A DNA stretch of 64,000 nucleotides from assembly GCA_016801845.1 (NCBI GenBank), contig CM028911.1:7548885-7612884 (forward strand), read 5' to 3'. This DNA is from Polydactylus sextarius. Lineage: Eukaryota > Chordata > Actinopteri > Polynemidae. Position 1 is the first letter of the stretch. Every line of letters starts with the position of its first letter. Below are positions 40,742 to 50,473 of the stretch, piece after piece. The position numbers and the translations under genes are program-made. Under the pieces are notes generated by a model, which worked only from the letters and a program-made list of their open reading frames with translations, was not told the DNA's origin and did not search any database.

Positions 40742-43700
40742 ATCATGTACTCTAAACTTCTTTGTTTATGGTTTTTCTTTGTGCATGAGTTTTAGCACAA
40801 TCTCAGCCAGTGAGAAGTGAAAAGTGCTTAGTGAAAGCAAATGACTTGTGACTGAATGACTGAAACATTAACTGTTGTCCTTGTGAATAAAGCAGCAAGG
40901 ACTTTATGATGGTCCGCGTATGATACTGTAATTTAAGTCTTACTCTGGGATGAACCAGGGAGGAAAAAGTTATTCTGGCATCTTTTACAAAACTACAATC
41001 CTTCAAAAGTTAACTCCCCTGAGTTTACCTATGTTGCTTCACAAATGCCCCCCCCCCCCCACTATGCCGCCATGAAACTAGACGCCACTTTAAGTTCATT
41101 TTCCCCATGTCTAATTTTACCGTTGGGTATGCTTGAGTGGTGTGTATAAGAGCAGCCATTATTTTAAACACTTGTTTCAGGTGTTATTTCTCTTTCAATT
41201 TATGTGCCCTCATTCTGAGGTGATGGAGAGCTAATGAAGGGGAAGGCTGATGCATTTTGACTGAGGTCTTATGAGGTTTTCTAGAAGGCTCCCGTCTGTG
41301 CCATAGTACTCTGCCAGAGCCTAACTTGAAAGAGATGTGGACTGGGTGCACGGCCAAGCTCATGGGTAACAAATGAGCCGCATTATCAAATGCATCAGGT
41401 AATCTAAGGGACTACAAAAGATCCTTGCCTGCCATTAGGTGACTATTTGATAGACACCGCAGAGACTAAATGTAAACCAGTGAGCTGTAATGAATGCTAA
41501 TCTTTTTGGACAAAACATAGCTGTGTCAGCGCTGTGCTAAATGCAGTGCTCTTCCTTTAGGTAGCAGTCACAACTCAGCTTTCTTGGATTGGATTTTGGA
41601 TTTGAAAATTTGGCAGAAGTCTTACTGTTTAAGATTTATTACAAAATTGAGCCCATTTATTTTACTTTTTTTCTCCGACTTTTCTAGTAATGGAAGAAAA
41701 ATTGTCACTTGATCTGAGGCTTCCCAAGACTCTGTGAACACAGCCTTTGGGGAGCCAATCAACAGATCCAAGAAAGGGGAAATAACAAAGCCCAGAGCTT
41801 GAGGTGTTATATCAGTGAAGGAAGAACAGTGCACCACAGTACTATTATCACATGACTCTCTCCTGATATAGCAGACCACGGCCACCTGCCTTCCAACTCT
41901 GTCACCCTGGCGTTGGAGCCAGCAGAGGTCTCATATACAACCCTCAAGTGCCACATCCAGAACTCCCTCTTCCATCAAACTGCTATGTTACTTACACGTT
42001 CAACTTTTTGACCCCGAACAAAGGATAGGTAGCAAATATGAAAGTAACTCACTGTTAATGTCGACACAGTGGCTTGGTAGGGAAGAGCCATGTCAACCAG
42101 TGGCGTTTGCCCACAAGGCGAGAGCATTCTTCACACCTGTCTGCAAGGATAAGTGGGCTTGTCACAAGCAGAGCTAATCTGTTGCAACGCTCAGTCACTC
42201 TCAATCCCCCAGTGGTGCTCTGTGCTTGTCCTTGAATGTCTGCTGGCATTGGAAGCACACATGGGCCGCTGATCAGTCTAACTATGTAGGAAAACATGTC
42301 AATGAACGGCTGTAGCATCTCTTCTTCTGGAAGGCAGTTTAGAGAACTTTTGCCCTTTTATGGTTTGCACTTTTTCATGCCCTTCAATCTGGCATGAACA
42401 AGATCTATCTAAAGTAGACATATGTGCCATCTGTATGGGTCATTAGCTAATATTAATGCTGTTTCAAGCAATGCATGTCTGAACATGGAGGCGTCACTCA
42501 AGAATAGAAATGGACACAATCAAAAACACATTTTGCCTCTGTTTTATCACTCTGAGAACAATACAAATGAGCTATCACAGACAGAAGTGTTGTTTTGTAA
42601 TTTGGACAGCAATCAGAACATGAAGTGGGCATGTTGATGATCACACAATCCTCTCTTCAATTGTTGATGTAATCCCTAAAAGTGCAGGATGCTCTCAGTG
42701 TTATATATCTTGTAAACACAAAATAGTAATAATAACAATAACTATATTATTGTCCAATAGATTTGAAGAACAGTCAATCGGCATGCTGTAATTTTCAGAC
42801 GCATGTTTGGCGTCGTACTGAATATGTTCTGGACTGACATTTGTTTCCACATGACATGAAAATCAAATGGCAGGCTCCTAAAGCTGGAATAAAAGCAGAT
42901 ATCAACTCTGCACTTAACTAAAACCTTAGATTCACACTGGGGCTGCACGTTGTTTTCACTGTTGCCTCACAGCAAAAAGGTTCTGGGTTTAAAGCTGACA
43001 GCTAGCCCATGTGGAGTTTGTATGTTCTCTTTATGTCTATGTACGTTTCGTACTCCGACTTCCTCCCACAGTCTAAAGGCATGCAGGGTGGGTTAATTTC
43101 CTGACTTTAAATTCCCTGTAGGTGAATGTGAGTGCATATGTTGCCCACAGCCTGCATTTGGCTTCAACCCAATGGATAGGTGGAATAGATAATGAATGAA
43201 TGGACTATTACTGTTTTTCTGTACTGCATTTTCAGCAAGTCTCTACCTAACTCAAAGGGAATTCCAAGGGTCTGCTCACATTATTAAATCAATTTAATAA
43301 TATGTTGGAATTTAAATTTTAAACCTAGTGGTTAGCTGAATCTGTATGTGATTTATAGTTAATAGGAAAAAAAATCTTGCAAAACCTCAGTCCTTTAAAG
43401 TAGAATTGCAATAGCTGGTTATATTCGATGTAATCTGAAGGACAGACACACCTTCACAGTCGAAAATCCCAGAGAAATGTCTCAAGTTTTTCTGTTTTTT
43501 TCAACACCAAGAAAGTGCCAGCAGAAAGTATTTTGTAGGATGTGATGTGCTGTATCACCTTATTAATTCCACCTGTCCTTCATGGATCAGGTAGAAACAA
43601 CCTTTTTTTTTTTTTATACAACGAGAACAAGAGCTGCCCTCTTTGCTCATGCTCAGAGAAGTTAGACTGTCATTAAATAAGGATGCAACAAGATGAGACA

Positions 43701-46520
43701 AGGTGATTATGACAAACTTCAATAGCAGCAAATGTCACTCTTGCTTTCCATGTCGTTCTCCTTTTGATGTAAGATGGGATAGGGAATTATTCTGTTCTGT
43801 GGATACTGGGTTCTGGCTTAGGAACCAAGTTAATCGTGTGGAAATGTTACTCTGACAGGCCAAGATCAAAGGATTGAATAATGAAGAGACAATGTTGTGG
43901 TTTCTGTTTAAGAGTGAATCTTTTTTTTTTTTTTTTTTTACTGACTCAATATCAAAGCTGAATATTGCAATTACTTTCAAAAAAACAACATTTTTTTTTC
44001 AAATGAAAAAAATGAATTTTAAAGCAAAACCAGGCCTTTTCAATAAATGTCAAATACCCATTTTAGTGAAATGTAAAAATGTTGACACCTGTTAATGTAA
44101 ATGTAAAATCAAATGGCTGTGATGAATCATGACTTGCTCACATGAAAATTAATGATTATTCCAATGAATATTGTAGTTGCTGTTAATGGACATGCCATCC
44201 GGTTCTGTTCATTCATTCATGGAGCCATGTTTTAGCTCTGAGTTTCAATATATAATGCTTGTTCCTGAAATCTGTTCACTATGTGTTGGAGAATATAGCA
44301 TCCCCCAGTTGACTGATGATCTAACACTTCAGCTGACAGTTCATAAAGCTTTAATAATGAACTAAATACACAGTGCTGTAGCTCACATGGCAAGAGCTTA
44401 AAAAAGAAAATTAAAAGAACACCCACCTTTTAATAACCTCACAGAATATACCACTGTAATCATCCAACAGTATTTGACAAGAAAAATCTAAAGTCTTAAG
44501 CAACAAACCCCAGCCTGAGAATGGATGACTCTGCTCCAGTCATGCAGTAAATTACCATTTTTAAATATAACTTCAGGAAATGACCATCCCTGATGTATTT
44601 TACTTACAGTAAAAAAATTAGAGACATTAACTGCTGGCTCAGAGACAGAGAACTGTAGCACATTCATGCAAAACAGCAGTCTTACAAACATAAAATACAG
44701 CATTTTGCTTGGCAGATACTCGCTTGCTGTCTTACCATGTGTCTATCTACATTTTACTGTCAAAATAAGAGCCATGCTTTGATATAATGGAGACAAAATA
44801 AAAGCAAGTCTTCAGGAATAAACATGAAAAAAAAAATTAAAGTATGTGAGATTCCACTATATGTAATTCAATATTTTATAATTAATATTTTCAGAGTGTA
44901 GTATATTCCAAGCGTGAATCCATAAGTGTTTCTCAGCAAAAACTAATTCAGATCCACTATTTCTTATATATGCAAATATTTATGTTTCTATTGCTACTGT
45001 TAGTTTGTCCAGTGCTAATGCAAATCGAGGCACAACATCCTCACATCAACATCCTCACGCTGATCTCAACTCAGCTGTAAATCCTTAAAATATTTTGTGC
45101 ACCATCCCAGTGGAAGTCTTTCATTTCCAAATGTTAGGGCTGAGTGTTTGGATTTTACAAATGCAACGAGAGAGCAAAGAGAGCATGAGAAGAAATGATG
45201 ACTGCCACAAAAATACAGAAAGAGAGAGATGGAGGAATGAATATTATCAAGGGGATGATGTGTTTTCAGAATATGTTCCACTGAATGGCATCATTTTAGA
45301 AAAGAAGTGGGGACAGCCTTTGGCAAAATCCGCTGAGTCAATTGAAGAATTGTTTCTTCCTGAAAGATTGAGTTTCAGTCACAACGTGATTCACTCGTGC
45401 TGCTTGGATACATAGTGAGTGATGGAAACGTGTTCTGTTCATTCATGACTGTGCTTTAAATCTTGTAATGAGCAGTAAGCTTGTCTCTGTGAATCTTTAA
45501 CACATTAGCCTTCCTACAAGCTCCATATCTCTATCCAATCTCTCTGTTCCACAGCATCTCACCTTCTTCACTCGCACTTCTTCAATATCTACAATTACAG
45601 TTCAGTGAATGTCACCACATTAATTTTCTGCAGGAATTATTACTGTGATAGACAGTAAATTAGGCAAGTAAAATGGAATCTACTTAAAGAACGGACAAAA
45701 AAAAATACCCAGCTCCTACATTTATTGAAAGGCTTAATAGACACTTCAGTTTCATCAGGGTGCAGCAGGGGTAACTGCGTGGCATTTCAAAAATAATTTC
45801 AAGAGTAAATTTGTATTTAACTGAGGGTCATTTTTGACTGTTTGATTTGGCATTTAATTGCCTTGTTAAATGCTTTAAGACTCAGATTCTCCAAATACAA
45901 AAGAAATAATTTAACTGGCTCCTTCTCATTCTTAAGATTTTAAACCATTATATTTAGGATGATTAACAATAGACTTTTCTTTTGTTTTTGTTTCAACTCA
46001 TTGTGTAAATGCATGCTTTTAAACCTTAAACTTTAAAACAACCTTGTGATGTCTGTGGAATCATTCAACTTTAAACTGTAAAATCGATCTACTCATGCAG
46101 ACATAACAAATCCATTCATTCATTGCCGTACATCTTCTAACGATAATAATAACAATGATCAAATATAGAAGTGTGCAGTTTTTGTAAATCATATCTCTGT
46201 CTCTCTGTCTTACAGCTAATCCCACTGGTACTGGGCCAAATGGTTATTCAGGCACAACCGAGGTCTTTAGGGAATCCAGCAGCACAACAGGGATGGTGGT
46301 TGGCATCGTAGCAGCGGCGGCGCTGTGCATTCTCATCCTGCTTTATGCCATGTACAAATACCGAAACAGAGACGAAGGTTCATACCACGTCGACGAGAGT
46401 CGCAACTACATCAGCAACTCGGCACAGTCCAACGGCACCGTAGTCAAAGAGAAACCAGTCAACACTGCAAAGACCTCGGGCAAGAACAAGAAGAACAAGG
46501 ACAAGGAGTACTACGTGTGA
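5589..46520 (+). CDS. nrxn1: Neurexin-1, C-terminal part (five exons, 5' end outside window)
   Basis: Presynaptic single-pass adhesion receptor; its extracellular LNS6 domain binds neuroligins, LRRTMs and cerebellins, and its tail binds PDZ and protein 4.1 scaffolds. Exons 5589-5760, 12033-12122 (alternative), 13661-13980, 33600-33687 and 46216-46520 all have AG acceptors and GT donors and join in one frame: 885 nt (295 codons with stop) without SS4, 975 nt with it. Order of parts: second half of LNS6, Ser/Thr-rich stalk, acidic cysteine loop, membrane helix, short basic tail ending EYYV. Neurexin-1 is chosen over -2 and -3 because the SS4 peptide, AECPSDDEDIDPCEPSS and SYHVDESRNY fit it best from family knowledge. 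The upstream half of LNS6, all alpha domains and the beta first exon should lie before base 1. Whether this is fish nrxn1a or nrxn1b is unresolved. Confidence 0.95.
7618..7655. repeat. Perfect spacer-less 38-bp palindrome
   Basis: Arm 7618-7636 (CTCACCCCCAGCACACAAA) is the exact reverse complement of 7637-7655, with no central spacer. Outside it AATCACTG (7597-7604) faces CAGTGATT (7661-7668), giving a longer interrupted hairpin over 7597-7668. The arms are GC-richer than the surroundings. No ORF or known element explains it. Confidence 0.9.
8205..8335. repeat. Polypyrimidine-rich stretch
   Basis: About 130 bp strongly biased to C and T on the + strand, with CCCCTCCTCCCACCCCC and TTTTTTTCTGTCC runs. 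It could form triplex-type DNA, or bind polypyrimidine-tract proteins in the transcript. Overlapping open frames are artefacts of the bias. Confidence 0.6.
9602..9622. repeat. 21-bp palindrome of TGAAT/ATTCA units
   Basis: ATGAATGAAT, a central T, then ATTCATTCAT: perfect inverted repeat. It sits in TAAT-rich sequence (GTAATTAATGGTTTATTAATTC) that resembles homeodomain-type sites. Function unknown. Confidence 0.6.
12033..12122 (+). CDS. nrxn1: nrxn1 alternative exon at splice site 4 (SS4)
   Basis: A 90-nt cassette exon, phase 1 at both ends, so it adds exactly 30 residues without changing frame. It encodes the classic SS4 insert, with NNDNERLAIARQRIPYR followed by LGRVVDEWLLDK and a final Gly shared with the next exon; this is essentially the mammalian neurexin-1 insert. 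SS4 inclusion remodels a loop on the LNS6 binding rim: the plus form favours cerebellin/GluD partners, and the minus form favours LRRTMs and some neuroligins. The acceptor is weak: the run before AG reads TCTCTTTAAACTTTAAAG, broken by purines. The donor GTAAAA is also non-ideal. Both fit a regulated cassette. TTAAA-type motifs crowd the downstream intron (see 12136-12271). The strict conservation of the peptide and splice signals makes this call very secure. Confidence 0.96.
12136..12271 (+). promoter_or_regulatory. Candidate STAR-protein (SAM68/SLM) splice-control motif cluster
   Basis: Within 150 nt of the SS4 donor are TTAAA at 12136 and 12229, TAATAAA at 12193, TTTTAAAA at 12235 and TTAAATTTAA at 12262. 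SAM68 and SLM1/2 recognise paired U(U/A)AA words and, in mammals, repress SS4 inclusion through such clusters just downstream of this exon. The position and words fit; AT-rich background weakens the inference. Confidence 0.5.
12840..12953. repeat. T-rich/TTTTG low-complexity tract
   Basis: A 27-base T run (12855-12881) followed by TTTGTTTTGG-type repeats to about 12953. May be an A-tailed insertion remnant on the minus strand or slippage-grown sequence. Confidence 0.8.
13061..13090. repeat. (CA)15 microsatellite
   Basis: Uninterrupted CA repeat on the transcribed-sense strand between SS4 and the next exon. CA repeats in pre-mRNA can bind hnRNP L and alter splicing of nearby exons; whether this one does is unknown. 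Confidence 0.9.
13129..13147. repeat. T tract
   Basis: A 19-base T run 40 nt downstream of the CA repeat, followed by a further T-rich block. About 510 nt before the exon at 13661. Confidence 0.85.
13661..13980 (+). CDS. nrxn1: nrxn1 exon, end of LNS6 and start of the stalk
   Basis: A 320-nt exon after TTTCCCACAG; it starts in phase 1 (G split to give GRQLTIFNSQ) and ends on a codon boundary (CAG CAG) before GTAAGA. The first ~65 residues finish LNS6: GRQLTIFNSQTTIQIGG, FQGQLSGLYYNGLKV, NMAAEGDPNIKI and SVRLVGE. The rest is a Ser/Thr/Pro-rich stalk with TSTSIMEITTTTASS, the usual O-glycosylated spacer between LNS6 and the membrane. One oddity is the loop after IGG: it reads WERDRSRS before FQGQ, two residues longer and more basic than the six-residue loop of mammalian neurexins (KEQGQP in neurexin-1). 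The frame is open through the whole exon and the ORF runs on past the donor by chance. Confidence 0.96.
20605..20625. repeat. T tract
   Basis: A 21-base T run in the large intron with no adjacent element recognised. Confidence 0.85.
22500..22611. repeat. (CT)n hairpin plus (GT)n microsatellite
   Basis: A CT run (22506-22523) is part of a hairpin: 22500-22516 pairs with 22529-22545 with one mismatch and a 12-nt loop. A (GT)25 repeat follows at 22561-22611. Opposite-strand frames here are dipeptide repeats and not genes. Confidence 0.8.
25701..25723. repeat. T tract
   Basis: A 23-base T run in the large intron; no flanking duplication recognised. Confidence 0.85.
27771..27823. repeat. Compound (TA)n(TG)n microsatellite
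   Basis: About five TA units running directly into some twenty TG units; typical of fish introns and probably length-polymorphic. Confidence 0.9.
29147..29170. repeat. (TA)n microsatellite
   Basis: Twelve TA units in the large intron; the short frames on both strands here are YIYI dipeptide artefacts. Confidence 0.9.
32052..32067. repeat. (GA)n microsatellite
   Basis: Short GA run in the large intron, about 1.5 kb upstream of the cysteine-loop exon. Confidence 0.75.
33600..33687 (+). CDS. nrxn1: nrxn1 exon, acidic cysteine-loop stalk segment (SS5 region)
   Basis: A small exon after TCTCTCTCCTTCCAG, phase 0 at the start. It reads TTDDLLVASAECPSDDEDI then DPCEPSSGGL and a split Ala codon, matching the neurexin-1 stalk closely. 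Two cysteines frame an acidic loop just outside the membrane. The Ser-Gly after the acidic run has the form of a glycosaminoglycan attachment site; neurexins are reported heparan sulfate proteoglycans, and I infer this is the attachment region. The exon end chosen here (33687, before GTTAGT) gives SSGGLANPT. A second in-frame donor lies nine bases upstream (33678, before GTGGGT) and would give SSANPT. Both leave phase 1 for the last exon. Confidence 0.92.
36773..36805. repeat. (TA)n microsatellite
   Basis: Sixteen or so TA units immediately left of the foldback element; likely its TA-rich insertion target. Confidence 0.9.
36808..37325. mobile_element. Foldback (long inverted repeat) element, MITE-like
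   Basis: Left arm 36808-36958 and right arm 37174-37325 are reverse complements at about 95% identity: I count about five mismatches and a one-base gap. A 215-nt spacer separates them. The outer ends read TATGGTG and CACCATA, next to TA-rich flanks, which suggests TA target duplication. The arms consist of a degenerate ~20-bp repeat with the theme AAACA-nn-TTTACA. The same repeat continues into the left side of the spacer to about 37035 without an inverted partner. No transposase is present. A frame running through it (to 37091) is not credible as coding because it crosses the TA repeat and the foldback. Confidence 0.8.
40671..40739. repeat. Compound (GT)n(AT)n microsatellite
   Basis: Ten GT units run into about 25 AT units. 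Long AT runs can extrude as cruciforms and are often unstable or mis-assembled. Confidence 0.92.
41048..41060. repeat. Poly-C tract
   Basis: Thirteen consecutive C, rare in this AT-rich window. No CpG-rich surroundings. Confidence 0.85.
42938..43204 (+). mobile_element. Decayed copy of an abundant teleost interspersed repeat
   Basis: The order of words matches a repeat common in fish genomes: GGGGCTGCACG, ACTGTTGCCTCACAGCAAAA, GGTTCTGGGTTTAAA, TGTGGAGTTTGTATGTTCTC, TCCTCCCACAGTCTAAAGGC, ATGCAGGGTGGGTTAATT, CTAAATT-like, GGTGAATGTGAGTG and a terminal ATGAATGAATGGA. It carries many substitutions and small deletions, so it is old. I recognise it from memory of fish sequence and cannot name its family with certainty. 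Confidence 0.7.
46216..46520 (+). CDS. nrxn1: nrxn1 last coding exon: membrane helix, tail and stop
   Basis: Acceptor CTGTCTTACAG, phase 1 entry completing the Ala codon of ANPT. After a short variable juxtamembrane stretch (GTGPNGYSGTTEVFRE) come SSSTTGMVVGIVAAAALC and ILILLYAMY, the conserved neurexin membrane helix. The tail begins YKYRNRDEGSY, the known protein 4.1 contact, then HVDESRNYISNSAQSNG, a Lys-rich stretch, and ends KEYYV before TGA (46518-46520). The C-terminal EYYV is the class II PDZ ligand used by CASK and Mint. The helix and both tail motifs are near-identical across vertebrate neurexins; HVDESR points to neurexin-1. The tail is full length, with no truncation. Confidence 0.97.
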
Positions 46521-46637
46521 TTGTCAAACCTTTGGTCTTTGCTAGACCAACTTAAACATTTATTGAAAAGACAAATCAGGAGATCAACATCTGTACAGTA
46601 TAATAACAAAGGTGAACATTATTTAGTCATTTTTCCT

Positions 46638-46662
46638 AAAAAAAAAAAAAAAAAAAAAAAAA
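46638..46662. repeat. A tract in the 3' UTR
   Basis: A 25-base A run about 120 nt after the neurexin stop. It could cause internal oligo-dT priming and so a false 3' end in cDNA data. Confidence 0.85.
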
Positions 46663-47510
46663 GACAATGCTCTGAAAAGTAAATATGAGAAGTGAAAAAA
46701 TAACTTTCTTTAGACTGAAACTCTGGAGACAGAAAAGATGTACAGTCCAGGAAGAGACTTACGGAAAAATGGCTCTGGCAACCAGTTGAAAATGAACTGA
46801 ACACATATCTAACATGTCAACCAAACAACATTAACCCATCTGTGACTTGTTTCCTTGGCCAGGATGTGATCAAACTCCCTTGTTTCTGGTAAACAGTGGA
46901 GCTGCGATGCAAAGACAAGTTCAGCATTACAAACTTACTGTTTTCATTTACATTGCCTGTGTTTGTGTTGTTGAGACTTTTTTCTAAAGAAAATGACACA
47001 ATGCATAAATAAATACATACATAAATACGCCAAATATTTACTGTGGAGAAAGAGTAAAAAAAAAAAAAAAATGTCAGATGACCGTGGTTTCAGAGATGGA
47101 AAAAAAAAAAGGAAGATTCAGCCAAAGTACTCACTGAAAGGACAGAGATGGCCGGCAGAGACTAACACCTGGCTGACTGAGCTCCCACAGAACAAAGATG
47201 AGAATGGATGGCAGTCTCTCTCAAAAGACTATGATTTGAAAAGAAGATTATGTCCATTGCAACAGTGAGAAATCTGGAGGCCTTCGTTTTCACATCACGT
47301 GAACTCAAAGGAGAGCATTTCTTCTGAGTGCTGAGGATGTCTCAAAAGCGATCATTTGGGAGCCATGCACGCAAAATTATCTTATTACAGTACATATGTT
47401 TATATACAGTACAACCACATCTATATGTGCTTTCTGGACTGTGACAAAGTGGTGTTTTATAGCCTGTTGTATAGATGATGCAAACTATAACTGCTCCTCA
47501 ACCATTTTGG

Positions 47511-47516
47511 AATAAA
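47511..47516 (+). terminator. Candidate polyadenylation signal AATAAA
   Basis: Canonical hexamer 991 nt after the neurexin stop codon. A GT-rich downstream element follows at about 47546-47566, the usual arrangement for cleavage in between. It is the best-placed of three hexamers in the UTR. Confidence 0.55.
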
Positions 47517-48242
47517 ACAAAAAAAATGGACAAAAAGAAGACATAAGTGTTATTAAGTGTTGCTAGACATAGACAATTTTATGAAGACATCTGCATTTTT
47601 TTTCAGTTGGATAATAATTTGATTCTGCCCTGTTTTTACATGTGTTCCTATATAGTTTTTTATACAAATGCCAACCAGAGATAGATGATCCCGGACCAGT
47701 AGTAGCCTAACCGTTCCCAAAAACTGCACAAGATGTTGACAGTGGAGAGGCGCGGCGTAACAACTTGTGTAAATCTTTTAAAGATACTGGTAGAATCACT
47801 GCCTTCCTCCTAAATCCTGACTTACACAAGTGAGAACAAAGACCAAGTAAAACGAGTGATGATGATGGATGATGACAATGATTACGATAAATTAAAAACT
47901 TGCTGTGCGTGTTTTCCAAGTGGTATTATAAGATTGTCTGTGTGCTTGGGCTGAAGCAAAAATCCAAGGAGAGTAGCTAAAATACGTCTCCATTTCAACT
48001 GTTCTGTGTTTGTTCTGTCATTCTGTCCGTCAATTCTGCTTACCACAGACCTGTACTTGGAATGAGTATGAGGAAAAATGACCATGAACTATAAATGATG
48101 ATTATAAATTCTCTTTGTTTGGTCCTCTTTTATTTCCTCTTGAGTGTTTTTTTTTTTTTTTTTTTTTATGTTCAATTGTATCTTCTTGTACGCCACATAA
48201 AAAAATTATCAATTATAAAAACTAGTTTTGAAAAATCAAATG

Positions 48243-48248
48243 AATAAA
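48243..48248 (+). terminator. Second candidate polyadenylation signal AATAAA
   Basis: Canonical hexamer about 1.7 kb after the stop, followed by moderately GT-rich sequence (CCAGGTGTTATG near 48305). It could define a long-UTR isoform; neurexin transcripts often have long 3' UTRs. No other evidence. Confidence 0.35.
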
Positions 48249-48689
48249 ACATTACCTAAGTGAACTTAAATCAGTCTACTGACAAAATGTATCAGAGTAA
48301 CGTCCAGGTGTTATGATTTCATTTGTCAACACACAAACACTTTTCATTGAGAAAGAACTCCACTGATTTAGTGTTGCCTTTATAAAATACTGTATGACTC
48401 ACGAAGAACAGGAAGTTTAAGTGGCAGTTGTACTCCCCAAGACTTATAAACAGACCTTTATGTGTCAAATTGGTGGCGCTCCACTTAGAGTGTTAATGCT
48501 GATTTTAGCTGAGTATGTTTCAGAGCTGATTCATCCTTTTTATTTGTCAAATGTTGGCTTCTACATCTATTCTTGAATCACATAGTTTCCCTTAGCTTCT
48601 GCTTTTATCTACCCAAATAAGGTTGGTAAAAATGAAAGAAAAATCACTATGAATTGAATTAGAAATACAAGACTGAAGTAATGCCCTTG

Positions 48690-48756
48690 ACCCATACAGC
48701 TGGGATGAGCTCCGACCCCAAAAAAACAGCGATATAGATTAAGGATGGATGAATAG
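48690..48756 (+). mobile_element. Tail fragment of a teleost interspersed repeat
   Basis: CAGCTGGGATGAGCTCCGACC, then an A run, then GCGATATAGATTAAGGATGG and ATGAATAG resemble the terminal part (CAGCTGGGATAGGCTCCAGC ... ATGGATGGATG) of the same fish repeat class seen at 42938-43204. Only the end survives. Confidence 0.6.
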
Positions 48757-49706
48757 AAAGTCTGATGGAAGACATGTCTTCAAAGACCTTACCAGGGCCC
48801 ATATTTATTGCTTTAAAACATATCTGAAATCAGTTGTATAAAATCGAAGACACCTATCCAGGCAGCATGTTAGTTTTTATCTCTAGATAAACTGTGTGCA
48901 CTCCATCAGATAAGGTGCCGCCATACTCGTCTGGCTAAATTAACTTTTAGCATCAAGCTATTACTTGACTTTAAATTGAAGTCACAAACTCCCAGACTCA
49001 CGGTGGAAAATCTACCCAAAAGTCTAGTGATAGGATCAGGCAGAGTACTGAACACTGACGCATTACTCAACACATACAGTTCATTTCTACATTAGTGCAA
49101 AGACACAAAAAAGCAGAAAACAGTGCCTGAACTTTCTACAGCTTTAAAGCTTTATGTTCTACGAACTATTAAGTCGTTGTTTGATTTTCAGACAGTAGAG
49201 AGGAGATGAAGGGGGATAAAAACACAAAGGAGCAACAGACTATGAGCTTGATTCAAGCCCTTCCAGCAAACAGATGGCTCCTCCAGAGAGTCCACCTGAC
49301 TGTCACAGCTCTTCATCAGCTGCTCAAGCAGCTTTCTAATGTGATAACATATAATGTATGATATGTTACCGATCTCCACGTGAAAATTCCTCATTTTAGT
49401 TGGCTGAGACTTGCTCAAGGACATGCCAGCAGGTTAGGTGCTTACTAACATAACAATGCACATTAGGCCATATTCAAACAGAAAATAGCAAATGAAATAC
49501 AGTGCAAGTCCCTGACAATGTGGTCTCAATACAAATGGCAGGAATCTCACTGGCGTTTTGTGTATTTACGAGTTAAAAAAACCATCATCTGGTATTATTT
49601 ATTAAAAGTTATGCAGTCAAAAATCACCTTATCTACCTTATAGGTAATGTCTGGGTGTGGTATATTCAGAATTTGATTGACAGATTCTGATTTAAACCAG
49701 TCAAAA

Positions 49707-49738
49707 CAGCACAACACAACACAACATAACACAACACC
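49707..49738. repeat. ACAAC-type pentanucleotide repeat
   Basis: About six CACAA/ACAAC units with one variant (ATAAC). Simple slippage repeat. Confidence 0.75.
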
Positions 49739-50142
49739 TTTCAGAATTACAATCATGAGTTGAAGAGCTTACCACATACTCAAACACTGAAACAGCACCT
49801 TACAAAATGGGGTGTCTTAATGAAATGAGTGAATAACAGCGCTGTCAGACATAGATTTACGTATTACATTGACACAAACACAATAGCATAATACTGATCC
49901 TGCTTTGCTGACTTAGCATCTATGCCACAGTAATATAAATTTCTGCTTGTGTATATGCAAGCTCTCATATGTTTTGCCATGGAAATGCTGCCATAATAAC
50001 ATCTTTTGCATAAACTCAAAGTCTGCTTTTGTCATTCAGACTGTTTACATGATGAATGATTATTATTTCTTTCCCTGAGTACGTCTCGCTAAATGATTTA
50101 TAAACAACATGATTCACCTCTCACGGCTTCAATACATTGCAT

Positions 50143-50182
50143 TTTTTTTTTTTTGTTTTGTTTTTTTTTTTTTTTTTTTTTG
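50143..50182. repeat. Long interrupted T tract
   Basis: Forty bases of T broken by GTTTTG, directly left of the Tc1/mariner-like remnant. It may be the A-tail of a minus-strand insertion or simple slippage. Confidence 0.85.
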
Positions 50183-50189
50183 TAGCTAG

Positions 50190-50473
50190 TATATGTAAAT
50201 TTATATCGCAGGTGTCTTTATTACATCGCAGGTTTCTGCGGGCCTACAGGTATTTTTATGTTTTTAGATTGTAATTATTTTTGCAGTAACATAAGCAATT
50301 TCTGACCTAAAATATTAATAACAAGCATGGGTAAGGTATATAAGAGTGTGAGGAGGGTTCACAAAGGCTTAGGAAAATAAAATAAATATATGGTTACTAC
50401 TTCGCAAATTTTCACCTCTCTTGGGGGGTTCTGGAACCTAACGTTATCCACGAAAGGCGAGGGACCCACTGTA
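50190..50473 (-). mobile_element. Decayed non-autonomous Tc1/mariner-like element
   Basis: Read on the minus strand, the right end begins CAGTGGGTCCCTCGCCTTTC next to TA, then GGTTCCAGAACCCCCC, GAGGTGAAAAT and CGAAGTAG. This is the usual start of a class of vertebrate elements whose ends carry CCCTCG and GCGATA words. The other end has GCGATGTAATAAAG and CCTGCGATATAAA but has lost a matching terminal repeat. No transposase frame. TATATGTAAA occurs at both edges (50190-50199 and 50472-50481), longer than the TA duplication expected, so possibly by chance. Confidence 0.55.

Larger units (their letters stand above)
33688..46215 (+). other. nrxn1: nrxn1 12.5-kb intron before the last coding exon
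   Basis: Begins GTTAGT and ends CTGTCTTACAG. No further stalk exon of the neurexin-3 SS5 type was recognised. It holds T tracts (34341-34369, 34412-34428), a (TA)n run followed by a long inverted-repeat element (36773-37325), a large GT/AT compound microsatellite (40671-40739), a poly-C run (41048-41060), a decayed fish interspersed repeat (42938-43204) and a T tract (43921-43939). Confidence 0.8.
46521..48265 (+). other. nrxn1: nrxn1 3' untranslated region (end inferred)
   Basis: The sequence after the stop has no long coding frame with family support. It contains A tracts at 46638-46662 and 47056-47071 and AATAAA hexamers at 47008, 47511 and 48243. The 47511 hexamer is followed within about 50 nt by a GT-rich stretch (GTGTTATTAAGTGTTG), so a main 3' end near 47540 is likely, with a longer form ending shortly after 48248. 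The small frame at 46993-47268 begins downstream of the real stop in AT-rich UTR and is not treated as coding. The exact end needs 3'-end reads. Confidence 0.6.

Noticed and set aside
33688..46215. Extra stalk exons of the neurexin-3 SS5 type
   Set aside because: No open frame with splice sites and similarity to those inserts; the exons on either side already join in frame.
46993..47268. 91-residue frame with Lys-rich start after an A tract
   Set aside because: It lies wholly inside the neurexin 3' UTR, its start region is an A tract, and no family matches.
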